NCBI GenBank assembly: GCA_947579605.1
Contig: OX388313.1
Span: forward strand, 4,402,001 to 4,466,000
Source of the DNA: Athripsodes cinereus
Taxonomy: Eukaryota; Arthropoda; Insecta; Trichoptera; Leptoceridae
Reading direction: 5' to 3'
DNA length: 64,000 bases
Part shown: positions 40,501-55,500 of the stretch, one piece after another
Position numbering within the stretch: position 1 is the stretch's first letter
How the letters are laid out: every line of letters starts with the position of its first letter
Position numbers and translations under genes: made by a program
Notes under the pieces: model-generated
The model's input: only the letters and a program-made list of their open reading frames with translations
The model's database searches: none
What the model was told of the DNA's origin: nothing

Positions 40501-43500
40501 AAAGAAAGAAATAAATTTTTAAATATAATCTTAGCTTGACAAAAGTTGTCGACGTTGTTAACAAAGTCTCCAAGCTGAAATGACAATGTGCTGGTCATGT
40601 GGCAAGTCGAGAGGATGGCAGGTGGACTTCCAGAATTCTTGAATGGAATCCATGGAAGCATAAGAGAAGTGTGGGAAGACCCCAAAAAAGATGGGTTGAC
40701 TATATTGTCCAGATAATGGGAAAACAGTGGTACCGTGTTACTAGAGATCGAAAAGTATGGAAAAGTTTTGAAGAGACCTATATCCAGCAGTGGAGAGAAG
40801 AATTTGGGTTGATTGGCAGAAATCGCCAATAGGCGATAAATCCGCCCTTTACATGTTAATTTATGTGTAATAAAGTTTTTATTTATTTATTTATTTATTT
40901 ATTAAGGCTAGCAGTAAGTAAGCAAGTAATTAACTTACGATTTGTGGCCCTATTTTGTCAACGTGTCGCCCGTTGGTAAGCTTTTCTCCACTTTCTATTA
41001 AGTATCTTCATCGCGTGCATATGTGCTATCAACTCCATAAGGGATAACATAAGTTCCACATTGGAATTATTATTATTATAACACATATTATTAGTTGTAT
41101 TATGCGGCTCTTGTTCAGAACCAATTCACTTTTATTGCCCATCTCAATCATCAGACAATACTGTCATGTTAACATCGCAGTATATTCATACTCATGCTAA
41201 TCACTTTTCTTCCATTTAGTTTTTTTTGTTATCTATTTGTAGACTTTGTGTAAGTATATTTTTTGTGTGTTTTACAATTTTTTCTTTCTTCATCTTTTTA
41301 TTAAATAAAGTACCTCGAATTTCTGTTTATTAGTTGGTAAGGAAGGGATCTTGATTGGTTTGCCCATTGTTATAATTAATTGTTATATTTATTGTTATAA
41401 CTGTATGATCCATAATAAAGAATAAATAAATCTATCTATACCCTCACGCCGTGTCCCAGGTGGGGTAAGTAGAGAGAACGGTACTCCATGTTGATCTATC
41501 CTTACATACTTCTTCCGCTTCCTCTAAATTCATCCAGTTTCTCATACATGCACGCGAACTTCTCTCACACAACACGCGGCCGTCATTGAGAATTTGGTCC
41601 ACGTGATCAAGCTACGTAGTTCTTGGATGCCCGCGTTTTTTCACATCCCCTCTTTCAGAAAAATACACCCTCTTGGTCATCTCATCGTACATTCGCTCCA
41701 CATGTCCAAACCATCGCAACATATTTACGTGCATTCTATCCGCAACACTCCTCTCGCATCCGCGCATCCTCCTGATATCCTCATTCTTCACGCAACTTTT
41801 TACCAGACATTCTTCTCAATGATCGCATCTGCACACCATTTACTCCACTTTCGTCGTTCTTCAACCACGTCGTAAGTTTCGCTTTCATACATATGTGACG
41901 GTACCAGAATGGTATTGTGCACCAGCATTTTTTTTATTCAGGTCATTTTATGAATAAACGGCGCTATACAAAGTGTCCATATTTTTTATATATATTGTTT
42001 TCTGGATAGGTAGGTAAGCGTATGCGAATCCTTTAGTTTTCGTGGAAAATCATATTGGATGAGAAATGAACAACAATATCGTATGACCCACCTTTAGATT
42101 GGTTATCAAAAGGTAATACAATATAGAAGAAGCCTCAATCAAGCAAATATCGACACTTGAACAATAATACGGTGGCATTATTAAGGTATGGATGCCATAA
42201 ATGTTTATTGCAATATATGCTTTATTATTATTATTATACATACAGAGCGGTGTGTCGCTGGTTATAGCTAAAATTATTATTATGTAATGTTGTGTGCCAC
42301 CTTTGTTGTAATGTAAAGCCTGCTTTTATAACATAATATATTATTATTGTATTTATCCCATAGGATGAAACGAAATGAGATAGATCACGAAGGATGGAAT
42401 AGGGAAACATGCATTATATTAATTTTGTCATCGCGATATGGATGTCACCGATCACAAATGACGGAAAATTTGGAATTAATTTAATATTTTTTAAGTCAAA
42501 TCTTTTCAGGTATGTATATATAATGAGTTACAATTCATTGGATTGTCTGCAACGAGTTTGGATTTTCTTCTCCATTGCTCCTTATTTTCGGTTAGTCTCT
42601 TTTGTTCTACGTATGTGCCACAGTTCATGCCCTTCTTCAGTTGGTCCATTTATAAGCGTCTCTTGGTCGGCCTCTACCATTTCTGCCTTCGGTCCTACCC
42701 TCCGCGATTATGATAAGCAGTCCTTGTTGCCTGATGTTGTTGCCAATCTGTATAACTTTTGAAAAACATAAATAAGTTCATTTGGATAGGTATCACACCC
42801 GAAAGAAATTAATAAAGTATTTCGGCATATATACGACAATTTTGACGAAAAACTGGAAGTATTTTCTATTGTACCTATACATATACCCTAAATTTTGTCT
42901 TGATAGAAAATCTATGAAAATCATGAAAGTGTTTCGCACAGTCAGATTTTTGTGTTTCCACGACGTGACTCATATATTAAAAAAAAACTCTACCTAGTCT
43001 TTATTCGTGGTATAACACATTAATTTATTTATTCATTCATTATTTACTGTACACTGATTTCAATCAGTTTTATCAAAGAGTGTCATTCATATTAAATACA
43101 ACCAATACAAAGAGGGTGAGTTTATCTTAAAGGCACAATCTCTTGCAACTAACCCAAATCACAAGCTATGGGTTTAATTCAAAGTGTAGGCAGATTGTTT
43201 ATGTTCGCCTTTCAAGTTTAAAAAAATTAATTAATTCACGAAAGCTCTAACACTCCTTAATGAAAGCGTTGCATAACGTGCGTGACTATATTGTGACACT
43301 TTACCTCTTGATAACACGACATATTGTATGATATAAAGCGGTAATTACCACGTGTGTCTTAGAAGATCTACATTATGGTCAGAGAAAAACGTGAAAAAGG
43401 ATTTTAAATAAATATGTAGTAGCAGTGACGGAATTTCCGTTTGCATTTTTTCCAATGTGTCCAGACCTTGATTGTGCGTCTTGCTTTATGATCCCCTAAT

Positions 43501-46500
43501 AATGTGTCACAGTGGGAGATGGATATATTATTATTATAGTATGTTATTATTTTATTAGACAATCCAATTTAGCCGAATGTCTTGTCATCATAAAACGGAA
43601 TGCTTAAATTCTTCGGTACTTCACGCAAAGCTTCGGTGAACAATTTTCATATACCGGGTACCGAAGGATAATCCAAGCAAAATACCTGTTATTGAACAAT
43701 AACGGATATATAACCGGTACCAGATAATGTGGGCTTTTCATTTTTTAGACTTCCCTTAGATTTAGACTACTCTTACGCTCTAAATTTCTGCCTTCCCCAC
43801 CTTCGTCGCTAGATTTCGAAAATGTATAGGAAGTAAGTGAATTCGTGTACCTGGGCAGTAGAATAAACCAGGACGGACGCTCCAAAGCAGAAATCGTAAG
43901 CAGAATAAACCAGGCAAGGATCGCCTTTAACAAAAAATCGAAGATATTGGAATCCCCAAATATTGACTTAAGCGTAAGGAAGAACCTTACTAAAGCCTTT
44001 GTATGGAGCATTCTGCTTTATGGTTGTGAGACATGGACCATCAGCAAGAGTGAAAGTGGACGGTTGGCGGCCTTTGAAATGTGGTGCTACAGACGCATGC
44101 TTAAGATCCATTGGTCGGAGCACGTCGAAAACGAAGAAGTATTAACCAGGGTAGGCGAAAAAAGGCAACTCCTTAAGAGAATCAGCCAACAACGAGCTAA
44201 CTGGATTGGCCACAACATCAGGCACCCAGGACTACTCATAGCCATCGCGGAGGGTAAGACCGAGGGGACAAATGCCAGAGGCCGACCAAGAGACGCATAT
44301 ATGGACCAACTGAAGAGTGATATGAACTGTGGCTCATACGTAGAGCTGAAAAGACTGGCGGAGAATAGAGACGAATGGAGAAGAAAAACCAAACTCGTTG
44401 CAGACCAATCCAATGGATTGTAACTCATTATATATATAGGAATTTGACAAAGTTCATAATCTCCTCAGTTTTGTTAAGGAATATTTTACAAATTTGCTTT
44501 GCTTAGTTTAAACCTCGAAAACATGGACTGACCTTCATGTTCCTACCGCTGACCGAGGGTTGGAGACCACTGGTCTATTATATCAAAATTGATGTTTAAA
44601 ATATTTATGAAAGTGACAATGAAGAGAGTAGTAGGCTAAAAGATTCCCACAACGCTGCCCCTTCAGGTCTGCCCAATGCACGTGAAGATAATTTTGGTTT
44701 TGAATGTGTGAATAACTAGGAGTTAACGACTCCTGAGATATCCGGGTGTGAAGTGGATCTCTCTTCAATGCTTTAAACAAACTCTTATAACCCATTGATA
44801 GGCCAAATACTTCCGCATTTGCAAAGATGACCTTCAGGTTCAGGGAGGCTTCAGAATCGCCGCGCCAACCGCCTGAAACAGAACCAATTTGAAAACGTTC
44901 AGGAGAAGTCACGTCGCGATGGTCACGGATCATTGCCGTTAGCACACCTCCGCGGCGGAATCGAGAAAGCGGCTCCGCTTAAATCTGTCAGTTCGTGTGC
45001 GTCGTACGCAAGAGCGAGATGGCATGCTCAAATACATACTGTTTTCTATACATCTATCTCTTTCTAGCACCGTTTCGCCATAGATTACGAAATAAGCATT
45101 CACATCTCCGCCTGTTTTTTCGCAGTCTCTGATGTTTCGCTTTTGTGCCGCTTTTGTATTTGTACAATTCGACAGATTTTTGGAGCGAAACCATGACCAA
45201 ACGTCGAAATAGCGTGGGTCTGCGGTTAAGTGAAGTAAGATTCTCTCTATCTATATCATCATAAAATTTCCCACATATGGGGCAGTCACTAATAAACATA
45301 ATAGTCGTCCTCTCCGTGCTAATATCCACATGCCATTATTCTACTGATTACTACACTATCTATACCATCACGGCATCTCTCACAAGTTTATTACATGCAG
45401 TTGGTCTACTGACTATCCCACTTTATCTATCTATACCATCACGGCTTTCCCACAAGTTTATTACATGCAGTTGGTCTACTGACTACCCCACTATCTATCT
45501 ATACCATCACGACATCTCCCACAAGCATATTACATGCAGTTGGTCAACTGACTATCCCACTTTATCTATCTATACCATCACGGCTTTTTCACAAGTTTAT
45601 TACATGCAGTTGGTCTACTGACTATCCCACTTTATCTATCTATACCATCACGGCTTTCCCACAAGTTTATTACATGCAGTTGGTCTACTGACTATCCCAC
45701 TTTATCTATCTATACCATCACGGCTTTCCCACAAGTTTATTACAAACAGTTGGTCTACTGACTACCCCACTATCTATCTATACCATCACAACATCTCCCA
45801 CAAGCATATTACATGCAGTTGGTCAACTGACTATCCCACTTTATCTATCTATACCATCACGGCTTTCCCACAAGTTTATTACATGCAGTTGGTCTACTGA
45901 CTATCCCACTTTATCTATCTATACCATCACGGCTTTCCCACAAGTTTATTACAAACAGTTGGTCTACTGACTACCCCACTATCTATCTATACCATCACGA
46001 CATCTCCCACAAGTTTATTACATATAGTTGGTCTACTGACTATCCCACTTTATCTATCTATACCATCACGGCTTTCCCACAAGTTTATTACATGCAGTTG
46101 GTGACTATGTAATAAACTTGTGGGAAAGCCGTGATGGTATAGATAGATAAAGTGGGATAGTCAGTAGACCAACTGCATGTAATAAACTTGTGGGAAAGCC
46201 GTGATAGTATAGATAGATAAAGTGGGATAGTCAGTAGATCAACTGCATGTAATATGCTTGTAGGAGATGTCGTGATGGTATAGATAGATAGTGGGGTAGT
46301 CAGTAGACCAACTGTTTGTAATAAACTTGTGGGAAAGCCGTGATGGTATAGATAGATAAAGTGGGATAGTCAGTAGACCAACTGCATGTAATAAACTTGT
46401 GGGAAAGCCGTGATGGTATAGATAGATAAAGTGGGATAGTCAGTAGACCAACTGCATGTAATAAACTTGTGGGAAAGCCGTGCTGGTATAGATAGATTAA

Positions 46501-49500
46501 AGTTCAATATTTATTATTCGGCCAATATCAGATAATTACTTTGGAATATGCAATTTAGTTCCACTAATTTCACACTACTGCGTACCAGTGGCGGGACTAG
46601 GCTTTTCACATCGGGAATGCTTTGTACAAATATACTATTTTACTCGCAAACGAGTGGACGTCCTTGAGAATAATATAATATATATATATCGGAGACGGGA
46701 CTAGGCTTTTCATGTTGGTCTTACATTCGTTATAATAAAAAAAATGAAATAAATAAGAAATCCAGAATGGTTGACGTACCCCTTTGCTGAATTTAAGATA
46801 TTAAATGGTTTATATTCGATGTCTCTTAAAAGACTTAAAAACTTTTGAGATCTATTGTTTGCCAAAGACTTCATGGGTCCTTAATATAAATAAATAAAAT
46901 ACAAGAAGTCTGCGATACAAATAAATACTATTTTTAAGTATGTAAGTAACTTTAAAGTTAAATGTCGTAATTACTATACAATTTATTTTGTCTCGCGCAT
47001 CCATCATAATATTAATCAATCCTTTATGAAGAACGTTTCAAGTCTAAAAACTATTAGCGGTTGCACATAGTATCTACCTTCAAATTATTTTTAACTGCCT
47101 AGTACGTTACGCACGACTCACACAATCATCACACAACCAATACAAATCAAAACATACTCATATAGGTACAGTATGCACCCAAACGTTCTTCGTGCAAGCT
47201 TGCTTATTTTGTCCTTAAGATTGCACACATACAACCAAACATACCCGATAATACACATGTATGGCGCGTCATTGCCTACTACGTATTCACACTAAAATTT
47301 AAGTGTGTGTTAGTTGAGAACAGATGCTACGTATAAAGCAATAACTTACTATTCCATTAATTTAGCTATCACGGTAAATTACTGGATTTTATTAAAAAAA
47401 GTCAAAATAACGTATCGATTGTACACGCACTTCAATACAAATAGTACGCACTTTTGATAAAAACTCTAAAACTTACAAAAATTGTATATTTGCTGCGTAT
47501 ATTTTTGTGAATTGTTCTCTTTGCAACGAAATGTTTGGCGGCAAATTCAAACTAGTTTTTGATGATTTCAATTATTTTCTTCATAGATTCTATGGGCATG
47601 CTGTGCTTTTTTGCATGTATGGCAGGCACGCGACTGCTGCGTACGTAATAGTGTTTATTCGGTATCACGATTTCGCTGTTCGCGTTCCGCGCAAATGTAC
47701 AAGCTAAAAGCGGTTTCGCTACTACGACTCCGCTCAGCGGTTTCGCTTTCGCTATTTCGCGGCGGAGGTGTGCTAAAGCCCTAAACGCTGCCATATTATA
47801 TAGATTCTCCGTATTATTATGTTTTTAAGGACTAGGTATTATTACAGCACACTCGAAAACTTACAGAAAAGAGTAAGGGACCTATTCCGGGGACTCCACG
47901 GGGTAGATGACAAAATGAAAATACTGAAATCCGTTCATAGATAATATTTTCATATGTTCGTGTATCCGCCAAACAAAAATTTCGTTACCAACCATTTCCC
48001 TGTCATCATATTTCCGTTTTCACAATATGTTTTCAATCATTTTAGTCGTTTTTGTAAAAGTTTATCCGCTAAACTTTCCCGCGTGGCTTAGAGACTAAAC
48101 GATTTAAAAATATTGGTAATGCACATAACATAATATTATTATTATAGGGTATAATAATAAAAGGATTATGTTCCGCGGCTTCGGGACGTGATCGCCATTA
48201 TCGTGAAGGTACTTATACCTATGTTACAGAGACGATGGTAAATCATTCAGGGTATAACTGCTAGTACACTAAGTTCAAAATAACTAAAAGGGTGGAAACC
48301 AAAGACGAGGTTCGATTTTTAAATATATTTTTTTTTATCAAGATTTTAGTCTTTTTTATGTATGAAATGAATTGCAATGGTTTGGACACGTGGAACGAAT
48401 ATAAAGGGAAAGAATGACAAAGAGGATTATAATTGTCTGAAAAAAGGGGTGTTCTACGTGGCTTGATCTCGTAGATCACATTCTCAAGGAGGACCGTGTG
48501 TTAAGTAATAGAAATCGACGTGCGTGCATGAGAGGTTGCATGAAACAAGTATGTAGGGACGGATATATATGGCGTTCCGTTCTCTCTGCCTACCCCACTT
48601 GGGTTGTGGCGTGAGGAAATAGATAGACAATTTAAATAGATCGAGTTAGTTCCAAACTAAGATATGAATCTTGTATTATGGGTACCTACTAACGCGACGA
48701 TACACATATTATACAATGCACCAAACACACATGCATGTAACATCCAGACCCAGAACAATTTGAAAAAGGGCATTTTTTGTTTTGCTCTGTATGGGAATCG
48801 AAATAGAGATTTCATGACTCAAAGCCAAGCCGCAAGAGCATTATTTCTGCGCCACACCGGCCGCCATTTACATGATTATTGACCATGACACTCAATATTG
48901 TATTAATTATAGGTATGTTGTTCTTTATTTTGTAAAGGTAGGTAGATTTTACTTTGAAATTGCTCTTTCACTCTTTCATTCATGACTTTAAGTGATGTTT
49001 TGATTATTAATTTTGTGTTTTTACTCTTAATTTCTTTTTTATTATTGTTTTTAATTATGTATGACAACCAATTGGGCTTTGATTTGATTTAACAGAATAA
49101 TATATGAACACTTATAAAATGGACATTGCATTGTATACTTGTTGTTGATTATTGTATTATTGTACTAAACATATAATTATGTATTGTCTGTAGTGTTCCG
49201 TTGACCAAAATAAATAAATAAATAAATAATCGATATAGGAACTGACAACTTTCGTGAATCATCCATGGGTGAGAGGGAGGAGATGAAAACATAAGCACTG
49301 TTAATTTTCACATATAAGTAAGTATTAATTTAATCAATTTTTAATGATTAAATACAAATCTCAATTGCCGAGCGTTTTCACCTTGCGGCGCGCATCTTCA
49401 GGGCAAGAGTTACATAAAACTTTTATTAGTATTATCTGAGCCACAGTTTGAGAAAATTGGAAAATAGGATGGATGGCATTCGTGTGCATTGCGTACCTAC

Positions 49501-52500
49501 CTTGCAGACTATGACTATATATATTATATAGCTGGTATATTTGTGATACCACCGGTACCACCAGTAGTAGCTCAGTACCACCCTCGGCTGCTGGTGCTGG
49601 ATATTATCGGATAGTCGTTACAATATTATTATTGTGTCTCGCCGAATAGAATAAGAATATAGGATAGGTATCAATATCAAATACTTATATATTATTATCT
49701 TCTATATAATGTCAAAGTACCTATAATACTTTATTTTGAGGCGGTTGGTTGGAAAAACATAAACTAAAGACGTATATGGATTTCTGACACAATCAAATAC
49801 AACCGAAAGCTCTCACAGTAAGCGATGTACTTGCGACACGAATAATAATAATAATAAACTTTATTGTACAAAATATTTAAACAAAAAAATGAGATAACAA
49901 CATGGTATATACAAATATTTTGCACAATGGGCGAGTTTATCGCAGGGACGCGGACGAATGTGGTGTAGGCAGCAGCGTGAGGATTTGAACCTAGGATTTC
50001 TCGAGTGAAACTACACATTAACACGAAACGTCATTTTTCAGCAGAAAAAAAATCGACATAATTATATCCATAATATATAAAATTTTTCGACAAAATTATA
50101 TTCATATAGCTTCTCATATATCTCTACTATCAGGGTGGATCAACCATTGTTCTGGACGATATTTTTCCAGAATATGTCGTCCATATTGCGACAATAATAT
50201 ATGTACTATACTACTACTCTACTGTACCTACCCTCACGCTGTGTCCCAGGTGGGGTAGGTAGAGAGAACGGAACGCCATTACATACTTCTTTCGCTTCCT
50301 CTACACGCAACCAGTTTCTCGTTCATGCACGCTGATTTCTCGTGCTCGACACGGGGTCGTCCTTAAGAATTCGATCCACGTGATCAAACCTCGTGTGGTT
50401 CTTGGACGTCCGCGCTTTCTCACACCCTCTCTTTCAGATAAATACATCCTCTTCATCATCATTGCATAATATAATATCAGAGCGTTAATAATGATAATAT
50501 GGCAAGTATAGTGACTCGATTGACGCAAAATCGCTCTGAATGGAGGGGATTTTTTCCTCTTTTAGTTCTTAAGAGAAGCTTTGAAGGGTAAAAGTAAAAT
50601 AAGAAAAATATTCGAAGCAGTGTATTTACTATCGAAGAAGTCTGTGTTAAGTTAATGGTGGTGTTAACACGGAAGTTCAAAATTTACGCTAAAGTTTAAA
50701 CAGTTTGATGGAAATAAAGATAGTTAAACTTTTTACAAACTATCCACAAACGAGTAGTGTAACTAAATATTGATTCCAAGTGAAAGTTCTTCGGATATTG
50801 TGTAGTGATTGTTTCTATTTGGAGTAGTATAAGGAAGATTTTATCTGTTTTGTGTGTTTATCTATCAATTCCCATCATTTTTACTTGAATTATTCACGCT
50901 ATGGCCGTTTCTAACGTATCGTTTACATATGTAAATATCTGTAGCATTCTTGTACCCAAAATTACTTACTACTTCACCATCACGGCATATTCCATATACG
51001 GGGTTGCCAGTGGGCTAACTGTAGCAAATTCTAATAATTAATTTTCATTATTTACATAAAAAATGTTATTGTTTGCTAGCAATGTGTTCGTCGGACCTTG
51101 ATTGGTTTGTTTATTGATGAGATTTTATTTATTAAGTTATACTGACAATAAATAAATAAATAAACCTGCAGATCGCCCCCTCCATGCAAATAGAAAAATA
51201 AGACATTCAGGATGGGTGGCATGCCTCATTGAATTGAATTTTACGCTTCTTACATTTATATTTGTTATTTTTATCTTATTCTGTGGTGGCTTAAAACTTT
51301 GTTGTTGATTTTCACTTTGTTCTTCTTCCGGTTTCTCATAATTAATTTAGTGAACACACGACTGAAGCCCCAATATATTTTTTTTTGAGAAATATGTACA
51401 GTAGGTAGGTAAATCAAATTTAAAATCTGGTAATTCTTTGTCTCCTTCTCACTGTTGCATGTTTTCATCCACCGTTTCAAGCTCACCTCCTCCCTGCGTT
51501 GATTGTACAATTCACCCTCTCGAATTAACAAGCGAGTTTATTAATTAATCCTCGTTTATTTATTTTTTACTTCATTTGTGTAAGCAATGAGTTGTTGTTT
51601 GTTTTATTTATTTTTTCTTATTCATCATTACTGCTTCTGTTTCATTTTAGGATTCCACGTCGTTGAATATAATAAATAAAACAAACAACTCCGAATCCTT
51701 TTTTTCTCTCATAATAATTAACGCCGCTAATGGATCTTTTATTCATCAAACGAGAATTTTTGTTTTTGTGTTCTTCCTGTTTTTATTTCAAATTCTTTTT
51801 TTCTAAAAAACGTGTTTAATAGGATTTATGGGAGATAATGTTCAGATAATTTCAAATAAAATATATTATGAAGATGTAATTTGGATTAAATATTAATTGT
51901 GACTTGTGTTAATTGTTTGCTGTTTGTCTTATGTCCCCCTATACCAGCAATACTATTGCTGTTTAGGTTTTGGGATCAAAGTTTCAAGGTTTTGGGATCT
52001 TTTTCCCCAATAATAAAAATATACTAAAAGCAGCCCACATGGGTTAAGATTAATCAATGCACTGAGTCATACGAAAAGTAAAGTAAGTAAGTAAGTAAAG
52101 GCGTTCAGGATGGTTGACAATTCTCACCGCTGCATTGAAGATGTTAGTTACTGTCTTACACGGGAACTTATACCTGCCTTTTGCAGAATTGTTCGCGGTG
52201 ATTCCTCTGGTTGTCTCGGTTGCTTCACTGTATTTATAATATTATATTTCATAAATCAAATGTTTTTGTGTTAACACTTTGGAAATTCATTATAATTAAA
52301 ATGAATTTAAAAACACTGTATAATTTCCAAATTGAATTTATTCACCTCAAACGTTTTCGCCAAGGCTTCTACTTGGCATCATCAGTCCTGAGGTGAATAA
52401 ATTTAATTTGGAAATTATACAGTGTTTTTAAATTCATTTTAATATTATATTTCATATAAAAATCATCGACGTGAATGCTGGCCTAAAACTTTTACACTTA

Positions 52501-55500
52501 GCCCAGCATTCGATTCCACCTATTCATCATACTGTTCTGCCAATGTTATATTATTTGTTTTATTTAGATAAATTGACGAAATGCTGTTCGGAGCCATTTA
52601 CACTCTGATCAGCATTGATTTTGAAATAAATTTTACCAATTGTTCTCTGACGTCTCTCTGAAAAATTTTATGCTTTTGATATGTACCTACACACGTACTA
52701 ATTGTTATTTTGACTGACGATTCCAAGTGTCCGGTTGGACCTAGGGATGATAAAAAAAAATACTTGAAATCTTGTAGAACAGAATGGGATACCTATTATT
52801 TGCCGGGAACCCTACGGGATAAGTAGATAGATAGGCAAATATAATATTTTCTTTAAATAAAATTTATTTGATTATAATATGCATATACTCGTATGACGGA
52901 GAATTATTTTTAGTTTCATGTTCAAAGTTTCATTCTATTTTGATTGACGTTATCTATATCGTGATATGATAAACTATCTAAGCTTTGCTGAAGATATCAA
53001 ATTTTTGGTTCATATTATTAAACTATCCATTTCCCCGTCACGTTTCCCATATTACTACAATAATTCAGTGGCGTATCTTAAGGTTTACATACTGAGTAGA
53101 CCCACCCTCAATATAAAGTTATTACATATCTATAAGGTAAAAACATGGTTCCATTTCACCTTAAAAGTTGTATTATAAAAAAGAAGGATTGACGTCATAT
53201 TACTACATAATGGTGACCCATCCAAGAGCCGCAGGTTTACTCTTGACAATCGATTTCAATCTTAAAATCGTAAAATCCCAAAATGGTACCCTTGAAATGC
53301 GACGCTAGCGCCAAATTTAGTTGGAATTGAGTGCTGATTTGAAGAACATGTGAAATTTGAAAATTGGCACTCTTGACGTCGTTTTACTCGATTTCACAGT
53401 ATTGTAATGAAATCGAACTGAGTGCTACCAAGATGCTAAACTTTGAAAATCGAATGTGGACCGGTGAGTTCATTACGCATCATTAGTATACCTTGATGAG
53501 AATTTGTATGGAAAAATAATAAGCCATGTTTATTTTTCCATACAAATTCTCATCAAGGTATGTACCTCTATCGAGAGTAATAAATTGTATTAAACGAGAT
53601 AGTTCTGGTTAATACCGTACGCTAAAGGAACTTGAGCGAGAAAAAATATGTTTCGTAAGAAACAAAAATGATGGGTGGATCAGCACTCCATAAGTCTGAT
53701 AGCATACCACCTACCAGGCAGATTCAACGGGCTGGCAGACAGCCCATCACGCGAGAGAGTGCCCCTTCATTTCCCGGATCGACGTCATTTTCACCCCAAA
53801 ATCCATGAAGTGTAACTCTATTGCACGTAGCGAGGTTTGTTTGATCGCATTGAATTCATTTACTCGCACGCTCAAAATTTTTAAATAATTTGATCGATAC
53901 CATTATTCATAATTTTTAAATTATTTTTTAGCTTGGAACCACAGGGAATCCTTTTTCAGAAAGGCTTTTCGGCTTGTATAGAAGAAACGCTACTGTACAA
54001 CATGTCTATTTTAACTATGTAAAGATCGATTATCTACTGCTTTCATACTGAACGTAGCGTCAGCGATTTGTCTGGTTTATTATGTCCATACTTCCGGGAA
54101 TACAAACAGATTGCACCAAAAAAACGAAAATAAAAAACGGATTTTCGGTTAACCTTATCAACTCTTGAAATTTTAAATCGACTTTTAATAACGAAATAAC
54201 TATCAAGGTTATTCGCATATCGGCAATTCCACTATCAGGAGAGGCTGCTCCCTTGCAAAAAATCTTGTTTCATTCTTTAAAACCCCTTGTTATTTTTTTT
54301 ATTATTATTAAGTAGAACCTACCGTTAGTTTTCACAATATTAAACTTAGAATTTTTTTATTTCTTCGTTTTTTTTTATGTAGAGGAAAAGAGGGAAAGGC
54401 AGCATTAAAAATACTAATCCGGTTATACTGATTTTTGATCCAGTTATAATATCGTACTTTCAGCTTTCAGTGTTAGATCAGCGGAGTTTCTTACATCCGA
54501 ATAATGGGGCCATTATGTTGCCAAACTGTGTAATATTGTACTGTCGACGAAAAAATAATAAACCTAACGCTTTATTCTAAAAATAAATGTACAAACGCCG
54601 TATTGACCCCATAGTCAAACCGCACTTGGCGATCGACTACAGACGAACTTTTCGACAATAACCGCAACAATACCACATAAATACACGGTAGGTACATTGT
54701 AGGTAGATTGTCGAAAAGTTCGTAAGTAGTCGATCACCAACAGTGGCGTAGCTAGGGTCATCTGCGCCCGGGGACATGGCACAAAGTCTGCGCCCCTTCT
54801 CGGAGCCCCCAAGAAAATTTTCACTCCATAATTTTCGAGTTATTGCGTGTCAAATCGACACACTTATTCAGACTTGATGTCTCAGATTTTCATGATTTTT
54901 TATGCAGCAATATATCAAAGACTTTTTTGATATATTGAAATTTTAAAATGCCTACTTATGTATTATTATTATTTTTTTTTAATTTTAACCCCTATCTTGT
55001 GACATATCATAGCTTTATTCATATCATAGCTTTATTCATATCATAGCTAACCCATTCAACAGCTTTAAAATAAGACCACTCCCAGTTTTATATCATCATT
55101 ATATTTTGCCAGCCTATACGCATCCAAAGGTGCCAAAACACGCAAAATCACGATGCATGCATTTCTGAAGCCCTGTATTTTCTGATCCCGTTGAGATCCC
55201 ATAATATAATTTTCATATATATCTATATATAAAAACATTACAAACTATGTATTATTGTAATTTTTTTTTGGAATTTTAAAATGACCACTTTTTGAAAAAT
55301 TTAATTTTAAATAAAAAAAAAACCGTTACCCCTATCCTGTGGCACATCACATTAAAGCCCCATTCAACAGCTTTAGAACGAGATCCCTCCCAGGTTTTTA
55401 TCATCACTGGTTGCCAGTCTATAGGTATCCAAAGGTGCCAGGACATGAATTTTTTTTATAAAAATTGAAATTTTATAAATAAACAACTTCAAAAATAATT

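Noticed and set aside
45277..45621. 114-codon open frame with a repeated peptide
   Set aside because: It lies inside the 70-bp satellite array. The repetition comes from the DNA units, and spacings of 68, 70 and 71 bp are not multiples of three.
45345..46497. CRISPR-like regular repeat spacing
   Set aside because: The units are contiguous satellite repeats without unique spacers, in a eukaryotic intron.
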